Source of the DNA: Magnetococcales bacterium
Lineage (GTDB): Bacteria > Pseudomonadota > Magnetococcia > Magnetococcales > UBA8363
Direction of reading: 5' to 3'
Assembly: GCA_015228815.1 (NCBI GenBank)
Contig: JADGCV010000018.1
Coordinates: 1-64,000, forward strand
DNA: 64,000 nucleotides
In this document: positions 8,370-19,045 of the stretch, in pieces
Layout of the letters: the number at the start of each line of letters is the position of its first letter
How positions within the stretch are numbered: position 1 is the first letter of the stretch
Position numbers and translations under genes: made by a program
Notes under the pieces: generated by a model
Databases searched by the model: none
What the model was told of the DNA's origin: nothing
The model's input: the letters and a program-made list of their open reading frames with translations, nothing else

Positions 8370-9353
8370 GCGAAAGGCCAGCCAGTTGAGGTCCTTGTAG
8401 GCCCGGGCCGCGCGTTGTACCCCTCCCTGGGAATCGGCCAGTTTTGGCGGGTCCAGGACGATCACATCGAAGTCACGGTGTTGATCGCGCCATTCCCTGA
8501 GTTTGTGGAAGGCGTTTGCCTTGCAGTATTCGAAGCGGTCCGCGGGCAGATGGTTTTGCCGTGCGTTTTCTTCGGCGAGGCTCAGGCAGCCGGGGGCGCT
8601 GTCCAACTGGACTACATGTCCGGCCCCTGCGGCCATGGCATTGAGTCCAAAGCCTCCCGAGAATGAAAAAGTGTTGAGGAAGCGCGTTCCGGAGGATTCC
8701 TCCCGGATCAGGAAACGGTTGTCTTTCTGATCGAGGTAGAACCCGGTTTTATGACCGCGCCAGGGATCGACGGCATAGGTCAGGCCGTGTTCGAGGATGG
8801 TGATTTTCTCGGGAGGGGCTTCGCCCCGGAGGGGACCGGTCGATTCCGGCAATCCTTCCCGGGCGCAGGCTTCGCCGTCGGTTCGTTCGAGCAGGCCCCT
8901 GGCTCCGGTCACTTCCAGCAACAGTGTCGCAATCACATCCTTCCATTGCTGTGCTCCGGTGCTGGTGAACTGTCCAACCAGCCAGGAACCATAGCGATCC
9001 ACGGTGACTCCCGGCAGACCGTCCGATTCGGCGTTGACCAGACGGAGGGCCGAGGTTTCCGGGGCCTCCTTCATCATCGGGCGTCGCCGGTCGAGGCAAC
9101 GTTCGAGTCGCTCGCGGAAAAACGCGGGGGCGATGTGTTCATCGGGATTGAAGCTCCAGATGCGGGAGACAATCTGCGATTGACCCGAAAAGGCCCCCCA
9201 TCCCAACCGTTTGCCTCGAAAATCAAGGATGGCGATCGATGCTCCCTGACCGGGTGCTCCTTCGATGCGGGCGACGGCCCCGGAAAAAATCCACGGATGA
9301 CGCCGTGTGACCGATTTTTCACGGCCCTCCTTGAGCGTCAGGGTCGGGGTCAA
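8160..9353 (-). CDS. Class I SAM-dependent 23S rRNA (cytosine-C5) methyltransferase, RlmI-like
   Basis: A 397-residue protein of the RlmI/YccW family, which forms m5C in 23S rRNA. The N-terminal PUA domain is visible (GREKSVTRRHPWIFSGAVAR), followed by an EEHAD-type region (RLVNAESDGLPGVTVDRYG) and the Rossmann methyltransferase core: TRFLNTFSFSGGFGLNAMAAGA for SAM binding, then DVIVLDPPKLADSQ. The nucleophile region reads LWTFSCSGRM. The C-terminal end is slightly short of the usual YLKGL...R tail but complete. It overlaps hinT by 4 bases and is the last gene of the murA-his unit. Confidence 0.88.
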   Translation of the reverse strand: MTPTLTLKEGREKSVTRRHPWIFSGAVARIEGAPGQGASIAILDFRGKRLGWGAFSGQSQIVSRIWSFNPDEHIAPAFFRERLERCLDRRRPMMKEAPETSALRLVNAESDGLPGVTVDRYGSWLVGQFTSTGAQQWKDVIATLLLEVTGARGLLERTDGEACAREGLPESTGPLRGEAPPEKITILEHGLTYAVDPWRGHKTGFYLDQKDNRFLIREESSGTRFLNTFSFSGGFGLNAMAAGAGHVVQLDSAPGCLSLAEENARQNHLPADRFEYCKANAFHKLREWRDQHRDFDVIVLDPPKLADSQGGVQRAARAYKDLNWLAFRLLAPGGRLWTFSCSGRMPEELFAKVVADAAIDAGRNALIQRRLGPAPDHPVALAFPEGRYLKGLLCVVD

Positions 9354-9700
9354 TGGGAGACCATCCGGCCCAAGGCCCGTCCGCCGAGTATGTGGACGTG
9401 GATGTGAAACACCTCCTGTCCGCCATCCCCTTTGGTATTGATGATGGTTCGATATCCCGAGGCGCCGAGGCCCAGTTCCCGGGCGATGTGGGCGGTCCGT
9501 TCCATCAGGTGTCCCAGAAGAAGGCGATCCTGGGGGGTGACGGCGTCAAGGCTTTCCCGATGCTTTTTCGGGATGACGAGGACGTGGACCGGGGCCTGGG
9601 GGTGGATGTCGTGAAAGGCCAGCACCTCTTCGTCCTCGTAAACTTTTCGTGCCGGGATCGTTCCCGCGACGATTTTGCAAAAGAGACAGGAATCATTCAT
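9350..9700 (-). CDS. HIT-family hydrolase (HinT-like)
   Basis: A 116-residue HIT protein. It starts CLFCKIVAGTIPARKVYEDE, where paired Cys residues near the N-terminus are common in the family, and carries the catalytic triad motif FHIHVHILGG near the C-terminus. HinT proteins hydrolyse purine nucleoside phosphoramidates. It overlaps hisE upstream by 8 bases and the rRNA methyltransferase downstream by 4 bases. A HIT gene following hisE is also the order seen in many betaproteobacterial his operons. Confidence 0.93.
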   Translation of the reverse strand: MNDSCLFCKIVAGTIPARKVYEDEEVLAFHDIHPQAPVHVLVIPKKHRESLDAVTPQDRLLLGHLMERTAHIARELGLGASGYRTIINTKGDGGQEVFHIHVHILGGRALGRMVSH

Positions 9701-10061
9701 GGTTCGTTCCTTGTTTTCCGGTGGGATCGACCTTGGGACCTTCCGGTCTCCGTGCGTCGGTCGTCTGGTGACGGCGGATCAATTCATCCATGATCACGTC
9801 GGGATGGATGTCCAGGTGGGCCAGCATCACCAGGGTATGAAACCAGAGGTCGGCGGTTTCATGCACGATCTCCTGGTGGTTTCCGCGGCTTGCGGCCAGA
9901 AGGGTTTCGACTGCCTCTTCTCCGACCTTTTTCAGAATGTGCTCCAGCCCCTGCCGGTGCAGGCGGGCAACGTAGGAGGATTCATCGGCTGAATGTTTGC
10001 GTGTGACCAGCAGATTGTACAACGAATCGAGAAAAAGGGCGCGGTTTGCGGGTGCGGTCAT
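9693..10061 (-). CDS. hisE: Phosphoribosyl-ATP diphosphatase
   Basis: A 122-residue HisE, the second step of histidine biosynthesis (PR-ATP to PR-AMP plus PPi). The MazG-like fold signature is clear: HILKKVGEEAVETLLAA followed by ETADLWFHTLVMLAHLDI, containing the acidic Mg-binding EExxE...E/D pattern. The C-terminal tail is Arg/Lys/Pro-rich and variable. The start codon overlaps the hisI stop by 4 bases. Here HisE and HisI are separate proteins rather than the fused HisIE of enterobacteria. Confidence 0.95.
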   Translation of the reverse strand: MTAPANRALFLDSLYNLLVTRKHSADESSYVARLHRQGLEHILKKVGEEAVETLLAASRGNHQEIVHETADLWFHTLVMLAHLDIHPDVIMDELIRRHQTTDARRPEGPKVDPTGKQGTNHE

Positions 10062-10450
10062 TGCCTGCCGTAGATTTCATTGGGATCTTTCAGGGGGGGG
10101 GCGATTTCCACCCATTCTTTTTCCCGGGCTTCCAGGTAAAAACAGTTTTTGCGGCCTGTATGGCAGGCGACTCCGATCTGATCCACCAGAAGCAGAAGGG
10201 TATCCCGGTCGCAGTCGGTGCGGATCGCCTTTATTTTTTGCACATGGCCTGAGGTTTCACCCTTTTTCCAGAATTGTTTGCGCGAACGGGACCAGTAACA
10301 GGCGACACCGCTTTGAATGGATTCGGTCAGGGAGTCACGGTTCATCCAGGCCATCATCAACACCATGCCGGTGTCGTATTGTTGGGAGATGGCGGGGATC
10401 AGGCCATCGGCGTTGAATTTCAGGGAATCCAGATCGGGCAGTTCTTTCAT
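10058..10450 (-). CDS. hisI: Phosphoribosyl-AMP cyclohydrolase
   Basis: A 130-residue HisI, the third step of histidine biosynthesis. Characteristic motifs: VLMMAWMNRDSLTES, then ACYWSRSRKQFWKKGETSGH, and the zinc/magnesium site DCDRDTLLLLVDQIGVACHTG. All expected Cys and Asp ligands are present. It lies 7 bases downstream of hisF and overlaps hisE by 4 bases, so it belongs to the same leftward operon. Confidence 0.96.
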   Translation of the reverse strand: MKELPDLDSLKFNADGLIPAISQQYDTGMVLMMAWMNRDSLTESIQSGVACYWSRSRKQFWKKGETSGHVQKIKAIRTDCDRDTLLLLVDQIGVACHTGRKNCFYLEAREKEWVEIAPPLKDPNEIYGRQ

Positions 10451-10457
10451 GTGTTCC

Positions 10458-11234
10458 TCATGAGCGGACTTCCACTCCGTGGTTTTTCAGAAACACCTTG
10501 CATTCCGGAATGGTATGTTGGCGAAAGTGAAAAATGGAGGCGGCAAGGACGGCGTCGGCGCCGCCTGCCTGGAGGCCTTCGAGCAGGTGGTCGAGGGTGC
10601 CGACCCCTCCCGAGGCGATGACGGGGATGGAGGTGGCCTCGGCGATGGCCCGGGTCAATGGAATGTCGTAGCCTGCCTTGGTTCCGTCGCGATCCATGGA
10701 GGTCAGAAGGATTTCACCCGCTCCGTATTCTTCCATGCGCCGTGCCCAGTCCACGGCGTCCAGACCGGTTGGTTTGCGGCCTCCGTGGGTGAAGATCTGC
10801 CAGCGGATGGGGTGGCCAAGGTTATCTTTTTCGACGCATTTGGCATCGATGGCCACGACAATGCATTGAGCGCCGAAGCGGTTGGCTGCTTCTCGGACGA
10901 ATTCGGGGCGGAATACCGCCGCGGTATTGATTCCCACCTTGTCGGCGCCGGCGTTGAGGAGGCGGCGGATGTCGTCGTTGGTCCGGATTCCGCCGCCGAC
11001 GGTCAGGGGGATGAACACTGCGTCCGCCGTCCGGCGCACGACATCGAGGATGGTATCGCGGTTTTCGTGCGAGGCGGTGATGTCCAGAAAGGTGAGTTCG
11101 TCCGCCCCTTCCTGGTCATACCGTTGTGCTGCTTCCACCGGGTCGCCGGCATCGACGAGACCTTCGAACTGGACCCCTTTGACGACCCGTCCTTCACGGA
11201 CATCGAGGCAGGGGATGATTCTTTTGGCGAGCAT
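10458..11234 (-). CDS. hisF: Imidazole glycerol phosphate synthase, cyclase subunit
   Basis: A 258-residue (beta/alpha)8 barrel HisF, which with HisH converts PRFAR plus ammonia to IGP and AICAR. It opens [18 protein letters not shown], with the catalytic Asp in CLDV, and contains the second catalytic Asp in [18 protein letters not shown]. Phosphate-binding loops VGGGIRT and [12 protein letters not shown] are intact. Cognate hisH is two genes upstream in the same unit. The 58-base gap to hisA is the largest within the hisA-to-rlmI part of the operon. Confidence 0.97.
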   Translation of the reverse strand: MLAKRIIPCLDVREGRVVKGVQFEGLVDAGDPVEAAQRYDQEGADELTFLDITASHENRDTILDVVRRTADAVFIPLTVGGGIRTNDDIRRLLNAGADKVGINTAAVFRPEFVREAANRFGAQCIVVAIDAKCVEKDNLGHPIRWQIFTHGGRKPTGLDAVDWARRMEEYGAGEILLTSMDRDGTKAGYDIPLTRAIAEATSIPVIASGGVGTLDHLLEGLQAGGADAVLAASIFHFRQHTIPECKVFLKNHGVEVRS

Positions 11235-11292
11235 GATCGGACGCTTTCAAAATGGGCGCGGCGGTAATGACGTATGATGGATCATCGTAGAG

Positions 11293-12054
11293 TCAGACAT
11301 GGTGGATTTTTTTTCTTTCCCGTACCCGGTGTGCCGCATCCTTGAATGACAGCCGGCCATCATAAATCGCCTTGCCGGTAATCACTCCCGAAATGCGCCC
11401 CCCGGAGGCGAAGGGTCCGCAATGGGCAAGGACCGCTTCGATATCATCCATTCCCGCCACTCCCCCCGAAAGGATCACGGGTATGGAAATGGCCTGGGCC
11501 AGGGCGATGGTTGCCGGAAGATTCGCTCCCGTCAAGGCGCCATCGCGGGCGATGTCGGTAAAGATGACCTCCGCCACCCCCGCGTCCTCGAATCGTCGGG
11601 CGAGGGCAGTGGCGTCCATATCGGTCACTTCCGACCACCCCTGGATGGCCACCTTGCCGCCGCGGGCATCGATTCCCACGGAGATGCGACCGGGAAACTG
11701 GCGGCAGGCCTCCTGAACCAAAGCGGGATTGCGGCAGGCGATCGTCCCCAGGATGACACGAAAGATTCCCATGTTCACGAGCGATTCGATGGTGTGCAGA
11801 TCGCGAATGCCACCTCCCAGTTGCATCGGAATGGAAATCGTTTCGAGGATGGCCGCGACTGCCTGTTGATTGACCCGGACCCCGGCAAATGCCCCATTGA
11901 GGTCCACGACATGAAGACGCAACGCCCCCTCGTCCTGCCAGCGCAGGGCCATGGCGCCCGGGTCGTCGGAATAGACGGTGTCGCGGCGCATGTCCCCCTG
12001 GAACAGGCGGACGCACTGACCGTCCTTGAGGTCGATGGCGGGAATGACGATCAT
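11293..12054 (-). CDS. hisA: 1-(5-phosphoribosyl)-5-[(5-phosphoribosylamino)methylideneamino]imidazole-4-carboxamide isomerase
   Basis: A 253-residue HisA barrel for the fourth-step isomerisation (ProFAR to PRFAR). It begins [20 protein letters not shown], with the catalytic Asp in AIDL, and has QLGGGIRDL, the second catalytic Asp in [14 protein letters not shown], and the phosphate loop [11 protein letters not shown]. The frame is open far upstream to 12861, but that part runs antisense to conserved hisH codons, so the ATG at 12054, which gives the conserved N-terminus, is the start. It lies 2 bases after the hisH stop. Confidence 0.97.
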   Translation of the reverse strand: MIVIPAIDLKDGQCVRLFQGDMRRDTVYSDDPGAMALRWQDEGALRLHVVDLNGAFAGVRVNQQAVAAILETISIPMQLGGGIRDLHTIESLVNMGIFRVILGTIACRNPALVQEACRQFPGRISVGIDARGGKVAIQGWSEVTDMDATALARRFEDAGVAEVIFTDIARDGALTGANLPATIALAQAISIPVILSGGVAGMDDIEAVLAHCGPFASGGRISGVITGKAIYDGRLSFKDAAHRVRERKKIHHV

Positions 12055-12056
12055 GG

Positions 12057-12692
12057 TCAGGGGCTCCAGGTGATGAAGTTTTTCAGCAGTTCGAGTCCAG
12101 CCGCCTGGCTTTTTTCCGGGTGGAACTGGGTGGCGAACAGGTTGTCCCGGGCACAGGCGGCCAGGAACGTCATGCCGTAATGGCTTTCTCCGGCGATCAT
12201 GTGCCGATGGTCGGCAACGGCATGGAAGGAGTGGACAAAATAGAAGAATGTATCCTGCCGGATCCCTTGCCATAACGGATGGGGGGTCGTTTGATGGACC
12301 CGGTTCCATCCCATGTGGGGCACCTTGAGGAAAAGAGACGGGTTGCCGGGATCGGGCATGGTGCGGGGAAAGCGGATCACCTTGCCCGGAAACAGTCCCA
12401 TTCCGGGGTGGATGCCGAATTCGTGTCCTTCCGAGAACAGGAGTTGCATTCCGACACAGATGCCAAGGAACGGTTTTCCTTTTTGGATGTGTTCGCGGAC
12501 GGGTTGCAGCAATTGGGCCTGTTCCAGATTGGCGCGGCAGTCGCCGAAGGCGCCGACTCCGGGCAATACGATCCGGTCGGCCTGGAGGATTTCCTCGGGA
12601 TGGTGGCTGATCCGAACGGTCCCCCCCGATTTTTCCAGGGCCTTGGCCACGGAACGAAGATTGCCGGAACCATAGTCGATGATGGTGATCAT
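12057..12692 (-). CDS. hisH: Imidazole glycerol phosphate synthase, glutamine amidotransferase subunit
   Basis: A 211-residue class I glutaminase that feeds ammonia to HisF. The N-terminus is [20 protein letters not shown]. The catalytic Cys sits in [12 protein letters not shown], and the His and Glu of the triad are in [26 protein letters not shown] forms the oxyanion-strand motif. Its stop lies 2 bases before hisA. Confidence 0.97.
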   Translation of the reverse strand: MITIIDYGSGNLRSVAKALEKSGGTVRISHHPEEILQADRIVLPGVGAFGDCRANLEQAQLLQPVREHIQKGKPFLGICVGMQLLFSEGHEFGIHPGMGLFPGKVIRFPRTMPDPGNPSLFLKVPHMGWNRVHQTTPHPLWQGIRQDTFFYFVHSFHAVADHRHMIAGESHYGMTFLAACARDNLFATQFHPEKSQAAGLELLKNFITWSP

Positions 12693-12721
12693 GATGATCC
12701 TTGCTGGCAGGATGCGAGGCT

Positions 12722-13312
12722 CTAAAGCGTTCCCTTGGTGCTCGGAATGTCGGAGGCCCGCGCCGGGTCACGCGCACATCCCTGACGCAGCGCCAGGGCC
12801 AATGCCTTGAAACAGGACTCGATGATGTGGTGGCTGTTCTCGCCATGCAGATTTTCGACATGCACCGTCATCCCGGCATTGCCGGCAAACGCCACGAACC
12901 ACTCCTTGAACAATTCAGTGTCGAACGATCCCACCTTTTGCGTCGGAAACGATACTTTCCATGACAAACCGGGACGGTTGGACAAATCGACCACGACGCG
13001 GGACAGCGATTCGTCAAGGGGAACATGGGCCGACCCGAAACGGACGATGCCCCGCCGATCCCCAAGGGCTTCGCGAAAGGCTTGTCCCAGGGCGATTCCG
13101 ACGTCTTCCACCGTATGATGGTCATCGACATGATTGTCGCCGCGGGCGTCGATTTCAAGGTCGAACAGTCCATGACGGGCCAGTTGATCCAGCATGTGAT
13201 CGAGAAAACCAACGCCGGTATCGATGCGCGAACTCCCCCGTCCATCGATGGACAGGGAAATCGAGATGGAGGTTTCGGCGGTTTTTCGTTGAATGGAGGC
13301 TCGGCGGATCAT
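12722..13312 (-). CDS. hisB: Imidazoleglycerol-phosphate dehydratase
   Basis: A 196-residue monofunctional HisB. It begins [16 protein letters not shown] and has the two manganese-binding His repeats: [18 protein letters not shown] with [15 protein letters not shown], and [17 protein letters not shown]. There is no N-terminal histidinol-phosphatase domain, so this is not the bifunctional enterobacterial type and that step must be encoded elsewhere. The frame extends upstream to 13423 inside hisD, but the ATG at 13312 overlaps the hisD stop by 4 bases and gives the conserved start. Confidence 0.96.
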   Translation of the reverse strand: MIRRASIQRKTAETSISISLSIDGRGSSRIDTGVGFLDHMLDQLARHGLFDLEIDARGDNHVDDHHTVEDVGIALGQAFREALGDRRGIVRFGSAHVPLDESLSRVVVDLSNRPGLSWKVSFPTQKVGSFDTELFKEWFVAFAGNAGMTVHVENLHGENSHHIIESCFKALALALRQGCARDPARASDIPSTKGTL

Positions 13313-14628
13313 GGACGTTGTTTCAATCGAATGTCGATGCTGCGTTGATGCGCGGTCAACCCCTCGGCTGCCGCCAGCCGGGCTGCCGCCGGTCCGATGG
13401 CCTCCAGGGATTGGCGGGTGCAACCGATGATGCTTGATCGTTTGATAAACTCATGAACCCCCAGGGGGCTTGAAAACCGGGCGGTGCGCGAGGTTGGCAA
13501 AACATGATTGGGACCGGCGATGTAGTCGCCGATCGGTTCGGGGGTGAATCTGCCCAGGAAGATGGCCCCGGCATTGTCGATGGAATCGATGAGTTCCTCG
13601 GGGTGTGCCACTGCCAGTTCCAGATGCTCCGGAGCCATTCGCGAAGCGATGCGGCACGCTTCCTCCAGGGACCGGGCGATGATGATCGCTCCATGATCGG
13701 CCAATGCCTTGCGGCAGATTTCCTGTCGTTGCAACGTCGCCAGATGATCTTCGAGGGCGGCGACGACCCGGAGCGCGACATCGGCCTGGTCGGTGATCAG
13801 AATGGATTGGGCGCTGGCATCGTGTTCCGCCTGGGAGAGCAGATCGGCGGCAAGCCATGACGGATCGTTGGCGCCGTCGGCGATGATGAGTATTTCCGAG
13901 GGCCCGGCGATCATGTCGATCCCGACATGCCCGAAGACCTGCCGCTTGGCCGTGGCGACATAGATGTTGCCCGGACCGACGATCTTGTCCACGGGCCGGA
14001 GGGTCGCGGTGCCAAAGGCCAGGGCGGCGATCGCCTGGGCGCCACCGATGCGATGGATCTCATCGACCTGGGCGATCCGGGCGGCGGCCAGAATCAGGGG
14101 ATTGATGCGTCCCTCCGGGGTCGGCACCGTCATGACCAGTTCCCGTACACCCGCGACCCGGGCAGGAATTGCATTCATGAGAACCGAGGAGGGATAGCTG
14201 GCAAGACCGCCGGGAACATAAAGCCCGACCCGGTCGAGGGGGCGCAACCGTTGTCCGAGGGTGGTTCCATGGGGATCGACGAAGGTATGCACGCCCATGG
14301 GGGGCATTTGCCAGACATGATAATCGCGAATGCGCCGGGCTGCCAGTTCCAGGGCTTCGAGGTCCTTGGAATCGCATTGACCCATTGCCTGATCGATCTC
14401 TGTGTCGTCGAATCGAAGTGTCCCTCGGGAATGGTCGATGCGGTCGAATCGTGCGGTCAATCGCGCCAGGGCGGTGTCGCCTTCGCGGCGGACTTGCTGG
14501 ATGATGTCGGCGACGGTGGCTTCGATATCGGCGACCCGATCCTCGTTCCACTGTCCAAGACGGTCCAGTTCGAGCGCAAATCGGGGATCGCGGGTGTCGA
14601 GAAGGCGAATGGGAAAGTCGTTCATCAT
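13309..14628 (-). CDS. hisD: Histidinol dehydrogenase
   Basis: A 439-residue zinc-dependent, NAD-linked HisD that performs the last two oxidations of histidine synthesis. Signature regions include [22 protein letters not shown], seen here as [16 protein letters not shown], then [32 protein letters not shown], the zinc-site region [11 protein letters not shown] and [12 protein letters not shown] at 14628 or 14625 is preferred over the longer frame to 14703, whose extra residues are not family-like. hisG and hisC, which often surround hisD after murA, are absent, and murA ends 93 bases upstream. Confidence 0.96.
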   Translation of the reverse strand: MMNDFPIRLLDTRDPRFALELDRLGQWNEDRVADIEATVADIIQQVRREGDTALARLTARFDRIDHSRGTLRFDDTEIDQAMGQCDSKDLEALELAARRIRDYHVWQMPPMGVHTFVDPHGTTLGQRLRPLDRVGLYVPGGLASYPSSVLMNAIPARVAGVRELVMTVPTPEGRINPLILAAARIAQVDEIHRIGGAQAIAALAFGTATLRPVDKIVGPGNIYVATAKRQVFGHVGIDMIAGPSEILIIADGANDPSWLAADLLSQAEHDASAQSILITDQADVALRVVAALEDHLATLQRQEICRKALADHGAIIIARSLEEACRIASRMAPEHLELAVAHPEELIDSIDNAGAIFLGRFTPEPIGDYIAGPNHVLPTSRTARFSSPLGVHEFIKRSSIIGCTRQSLEAIGPAAARLAAAEGLTAHQRSIDIRLKQRP

Positions 14629-14721
14629 CTGACCCGTGTACAACCCGTTGACCGAATGATCGTATCCATGACAAGGCGAAACAAAAAAACACGCATGGAT
14701 CATGCGTGCGACAAAGCGGGA

Positions 14722-16429
<1,708 letters not shown>

Positions 16430-17983
16430 ATGGCGATACCAATCAAAGCCCTTGAAACGTTGCGTAACCGCCGCAAGGCGATCTCCGAGACGGGTGACGA
16501 GGACAAGATCAAGAAACGCCGCGCCAAGGGGTTGATGACAGCGCGCGAGCGTCTGGACCACCTTTTCCAGGAGGGGACCTTCCAGGAATTGGGAGCGCAT
16601 ATCCAGCACCGGTGCAACTTTTTCGGCATGGAAGGGAAAGAAATCCCTTCCGACGGGGTTGTCGTCGGGACCGGGTACGTCGATGGACGGCAGGTTGCCG
16701 CCGCCAGTCAGGATTTCCTGGCCATGGCGGGGACTCTTGGCAAGGCGCACGCCACCAAGATCGTCGCCGGGATGGAAATCGCCAAGAAAGTGGGCATTCC
16801 CCTGGTCGCCTTCAAGGATTCGGGCGGCGCCCGCATCCAGGAAGCGGTCGATGCCCTGTCGGGGTATGGCGAGGTGTTCTATCAGAACGTCCTCCTGTCC
16901 GGGGTGGTGCCGCAGATCGCGGTCATTCTCGGGCCGTGCGCCGGTGGCGCCTCCTATTCGCCGGCCCTGATGGACTTCATCATCATGACCCGCGAAAATG
17001 CCCAGATGTTCATCACCGGACCCCAGGTGATCAAGGCAGTCAGCGGTCGTGAATGTTCCATGGACGAGGTTGGCGGCGCCATGATGCACGCCACCGTCAG
17101 CGGCAATGTCCATTTTGTCGCCGACGACGATGAGCACGCCATCGAAATCTGCAAGGAGTTGTTGAGCTATCTGCCAAACAACAACACCCAGGACCCGCCC
17201 CATCATCCCTATCCCGAACTGGACATGTCCGAGGACCCGGAGATGGAGAAGCTGGTTCCCGAGGACCCCAAGGAGGCGATGGACGTCACCAAGGTGATCG
17301 AGCGGCTTGTCGATGACGGGATTTACCTTCAGGTTCACGAACTGTTCGCCCAGAATCTGATTACCTGCTTTGCCCGGATCGAAGGGGTCGTGGTGGGGAT
17401 CCTGGCCAATCAATCCAAGGTACGGGCGGGTTGTCTGGACATTGACGCTTCCGACAAGGGGGCGCGGTTCATCCGCTTCTGCAACGCTTTCAATATTCCT
17501 CTGGTCAATCTGGTCGATGTGCCGGGATTCTTGCCCGGGATTGAGCAGGAGCGGGGCGGGATCATCCGCCATGGCGCGAAATTGTTGTTCGCCTATTCCG
17601 CCGCCACGGTCCCCAAGATCACCATCATCCTGAGAAAGGCCTATGGCGGGTCCTACCTGGCCATGTGCAGCCAGGAGCTCGGGGCCGATGTGGTACTCGC
17701 CTGGCCGACCGCCGAGATTGCCGTGATGGGTGCCGAAGGGGCGATCAACATTCTGTACCGCAAGGAAATGGACGAGGCCACGGACAAGAGGGCCAAGGCC
17801 AAGGAATTGGCTGCGGAATATCGCGACAAATTCGCTTCCCCTTATCTTGCGGCCTCCCGGGGGTACATCACCGACGTGATTGAGCCGGGTCAAACCCGGG
17901 GACAGGCGGCCCTTTCATTGAGGAAACTCTTGAGCAAGAGGGACCTCCGGCCGCTGAAGAAGCACGGCAATATTCCCCTTTGA
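16430..17983 (+). CDS. Acyl-CoA carboxyltransferase / decarboxylase alpha subunit (MmdA/PccB type)
   Basis: A 517-residue carboxyltransferase with the two crotonase-like domains of the PccB/MmdA family. Motifs include RAKGLMTARERLDHLFQEGTF near the start, the oxyanion loops SGGARIQEAVDALSGYGEVF and GPCAGGASYSPALMDF, and in the second half DVPGFLPGIEQERGGIIRHGAK and RKAYGGSYLAMCSQ. A GAGGACAGAGGA ribosome-binding region supports ATG 16430. Clustering with OadG-like, biotin-carrier and beta subunits indicates a Na+-translocating decarboxylase, most likely for methylmalonyl-CoA; another acyl-CoA substrate is possible. It transfers CO2 from substrate to biotin in the cytosol. Confidence 0.88.
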   Translation: MAIPIKALETLRNRRKAISETGDEDKIKKRRAKGLMTARERLDHLFQEGTFQELGAHIQHRCNFFGMEGKEIPSDGVVVGTGYVDGRQVAAASQDFLAMAGTLGKAHATKIVAGMEIAKKVGIPLVAFKDSGGARIQEAVDALSGYGEVFYQNVLLSGVVPQIAVILGPCAGGASYSPALMDFIIMTRENAQMFITGPQVIKAVSGRECSMDEVGGAMMHATVSGNVHFVADDDEHAIEICKELLSYLPNNNTQDPPHHPYPELDMSEDPEMEKLVPEDPKEAMDVTKVIERLVDDGIYLQVHELFAQNLITCFARIEGVVVGILANQSKVRAGCLDIDASDKGARFIRFCNAFNIPLVNLVDVPGFLPGIEQERGGIIRHGAKLLFAYSAATVPKITIILRKAYGGSYLAMCSQELGADVVLAWPTAEIAVMGAEGAINILYRKEMDEATDKRAKAKELAAEYRDKFASPYLAASRGYITDVIEPGQTRGQAALSLRKLLSKRDLRPLKKHGNIPL

Positions 17984-18015
17984 CGATCGTCTGAACCGGT
18001 TAACTAAGGAAAACG

Positions 18016-18354
18016 ATGATGTTGTCCCAGGTGATTATGAAGTCGTTGTTTGCTTATGGGATGTTGATCGTCATTGCTGGTCTCGTGGCAGTGGTGATCA
18101 AGGTCATTGTGGATATTTTTACCCGCATGGGTGAAAAATCCATGGCCGCCACGCCCGCCGTCGTCAAACCGGCACCGAAGGCGGTTCCGGTCCTGGCGGG
18201 CGGAATTCCGCCGCACCATCTGGTTGCGATCATCGCGGCCACCCAGACCATGTCGGGAGGCCGCATCCTGAGGATCGAAGATACTGGAGTTGACAAGAGT
18301 TGGACATCGGTGGGTCGTTCGATGCAACAATCGTCGCACAACGTCCGTCGCTGA
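18016..18354 (+). CDS. OadG/MmdD-like gamma (delta) subunit of the Na+-pumping decarboxylase
   Basis: A 112-residue protein with one N-terminal membrane helix (SLFAYGMLIVIAGLVAVVIK), a Pro/Ala/Lys-rich linker and a short C-terminal part with GGIPPHHLVAIIAATQTMSGG. That matches OadG/MmdD, which anchor and assemble the decarboxylase complex. A TAAGGA ribosome-binding site precedes the ATG. It lies 32 bases after the carboxyltransferase and 43 bases before the biotin carrier. These subunits are poorly conserved, so the assignment leans on topology and gene order. Confidence 0.8.
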   Translation: MMLSQVIMKSLFAYGMLIVIAGLVAVVIKVIVDIFTRMGEKSMAATPAVVKPAPKAVPVLAGGIPPHHLVAIIAATQTMSGGRILRIEDTGVDKSWTSVGRSMQQSSHNVRR

Positions 18355-18397
18355 TCCATGTAACCGTGAGTACCACTCAATTGCCGAGGATACTGTT

Positions 18398-18793
18398 GTG
18401 AAGCAAAGAAAACTGAGAGTAACGGTTGAGGGTAAGCAGTACGAAGTTCTCGTCGAGGATATCACGGGTGGAGACAAGACCCCGGTGGCTCCGAGAATGG
18501 TTTCCAGGGAAGCGCCGGCTGCTGCTCCGGTCGCAGCCCCTCCGCCGCCGAAGGCCGCCGCTCCGGCTGCCGCCGGTGGTCAGGAAGCCCGGATCGCCCC
18601 CCTCGCCGGGATCGTGACTGCCGTGTTCGTCAAGGATGGCGATGTCGTCAAGGCTGGAGACCGGGTCGTCGAAATCGAAGCCATGAAACAGAAAAACGAG
18701 GTGGTCGCCCATCGCGCCGGGACCGTGAAAGACTTGGCGGTCAAGGTGGGTGACGCGGTGGAGTCCGCTCAACTGTTGATGAACATCGCCTGA
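18398..18793 (+). CDS. Biotin carboxyl carrier subunit of the decarboxylase (MmdC-like)
   Basis: A 131-residue protein: an N-terminal beta region (KLRVTVEGKQYEVLVEDI), an Ala/Pro linker around residues 36-60 and a C-terminal biotinyl domain (IAPLAGIVTAVFVKDGDVVK, then VVEIEAMKQKNEVVAH). Lys97 is the predicted biotin site. The usual AMKM is AMKQ here, an uncommon substitution at the residue after the biotinyl-lysine. GTG at 18398 has GAGGA about 8 bases upstream; upstream in-frame codons overlap the gamma subunit. It shuttles CO2 from the carboxyltransferase to the membrane beta subunit. Confidence 0.9.
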   Translation: MKQRKLRVTVEGKQYEVLVEDITGGDKTPVAPRMVSREAPAAAPVAAPPPPKAAAPAAAGGQEARIAPLAGIVTAVFVKDGDVVKAGDRVVEIEAMKQKNEVVAHRAGTVKDLAVKVGDAVESAQLLMNIA

Positions 18794-18833
18794 CCGAAGA
18801 GTTTTTTCTCTCCGCGGCGCGGGTGTGCTTTTT

Positions 18834-18877
18834 CCGGATCGCCGATCGTCTGTTTGCCGATGATTCAGGCGATCCGG
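18834..18877 (+). promoter_or_regulatory. Intra-operon hairpin between biotin carrier and beta-subunit genes
   Basis: Perfect 10-base inverted arms CCGGATCGCC (18834-18843) and GGCGATCCGG (18868-18877) with a 24-base loop lie in the 252-base gap between the two genes. A run of eight T occurs about 20 bases downstream (18897-18904). Possible roles are partial termination or mRNA 3'-end protection that tunes subunit ratios. Confidence 0.5.
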
Positions 18878-19045
18878 GGAATGTTTTGGAGGGAGTTTTT
18901 TTTCCGTCCGTTTTGCCGTGGTGTTTCTGGCAGGGGCGTGCGGGAATCTTTGTCGTGGCGGGTCGGTATTGTGCCACCGGCTTTTCTGGTGGATCAGGTC
19001 GGATAACGGTTGATCGGGCATTATGGTATCAGGAGGAGCACCGGC

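Noticed and set aside
12055-12861. Upstream extension of hisA giving a 522-residue fusion
   Set aside because: The extra sequence is in a different frame over hisH, which is clearly real, and hisA has a conserved N-terminus at 12054.
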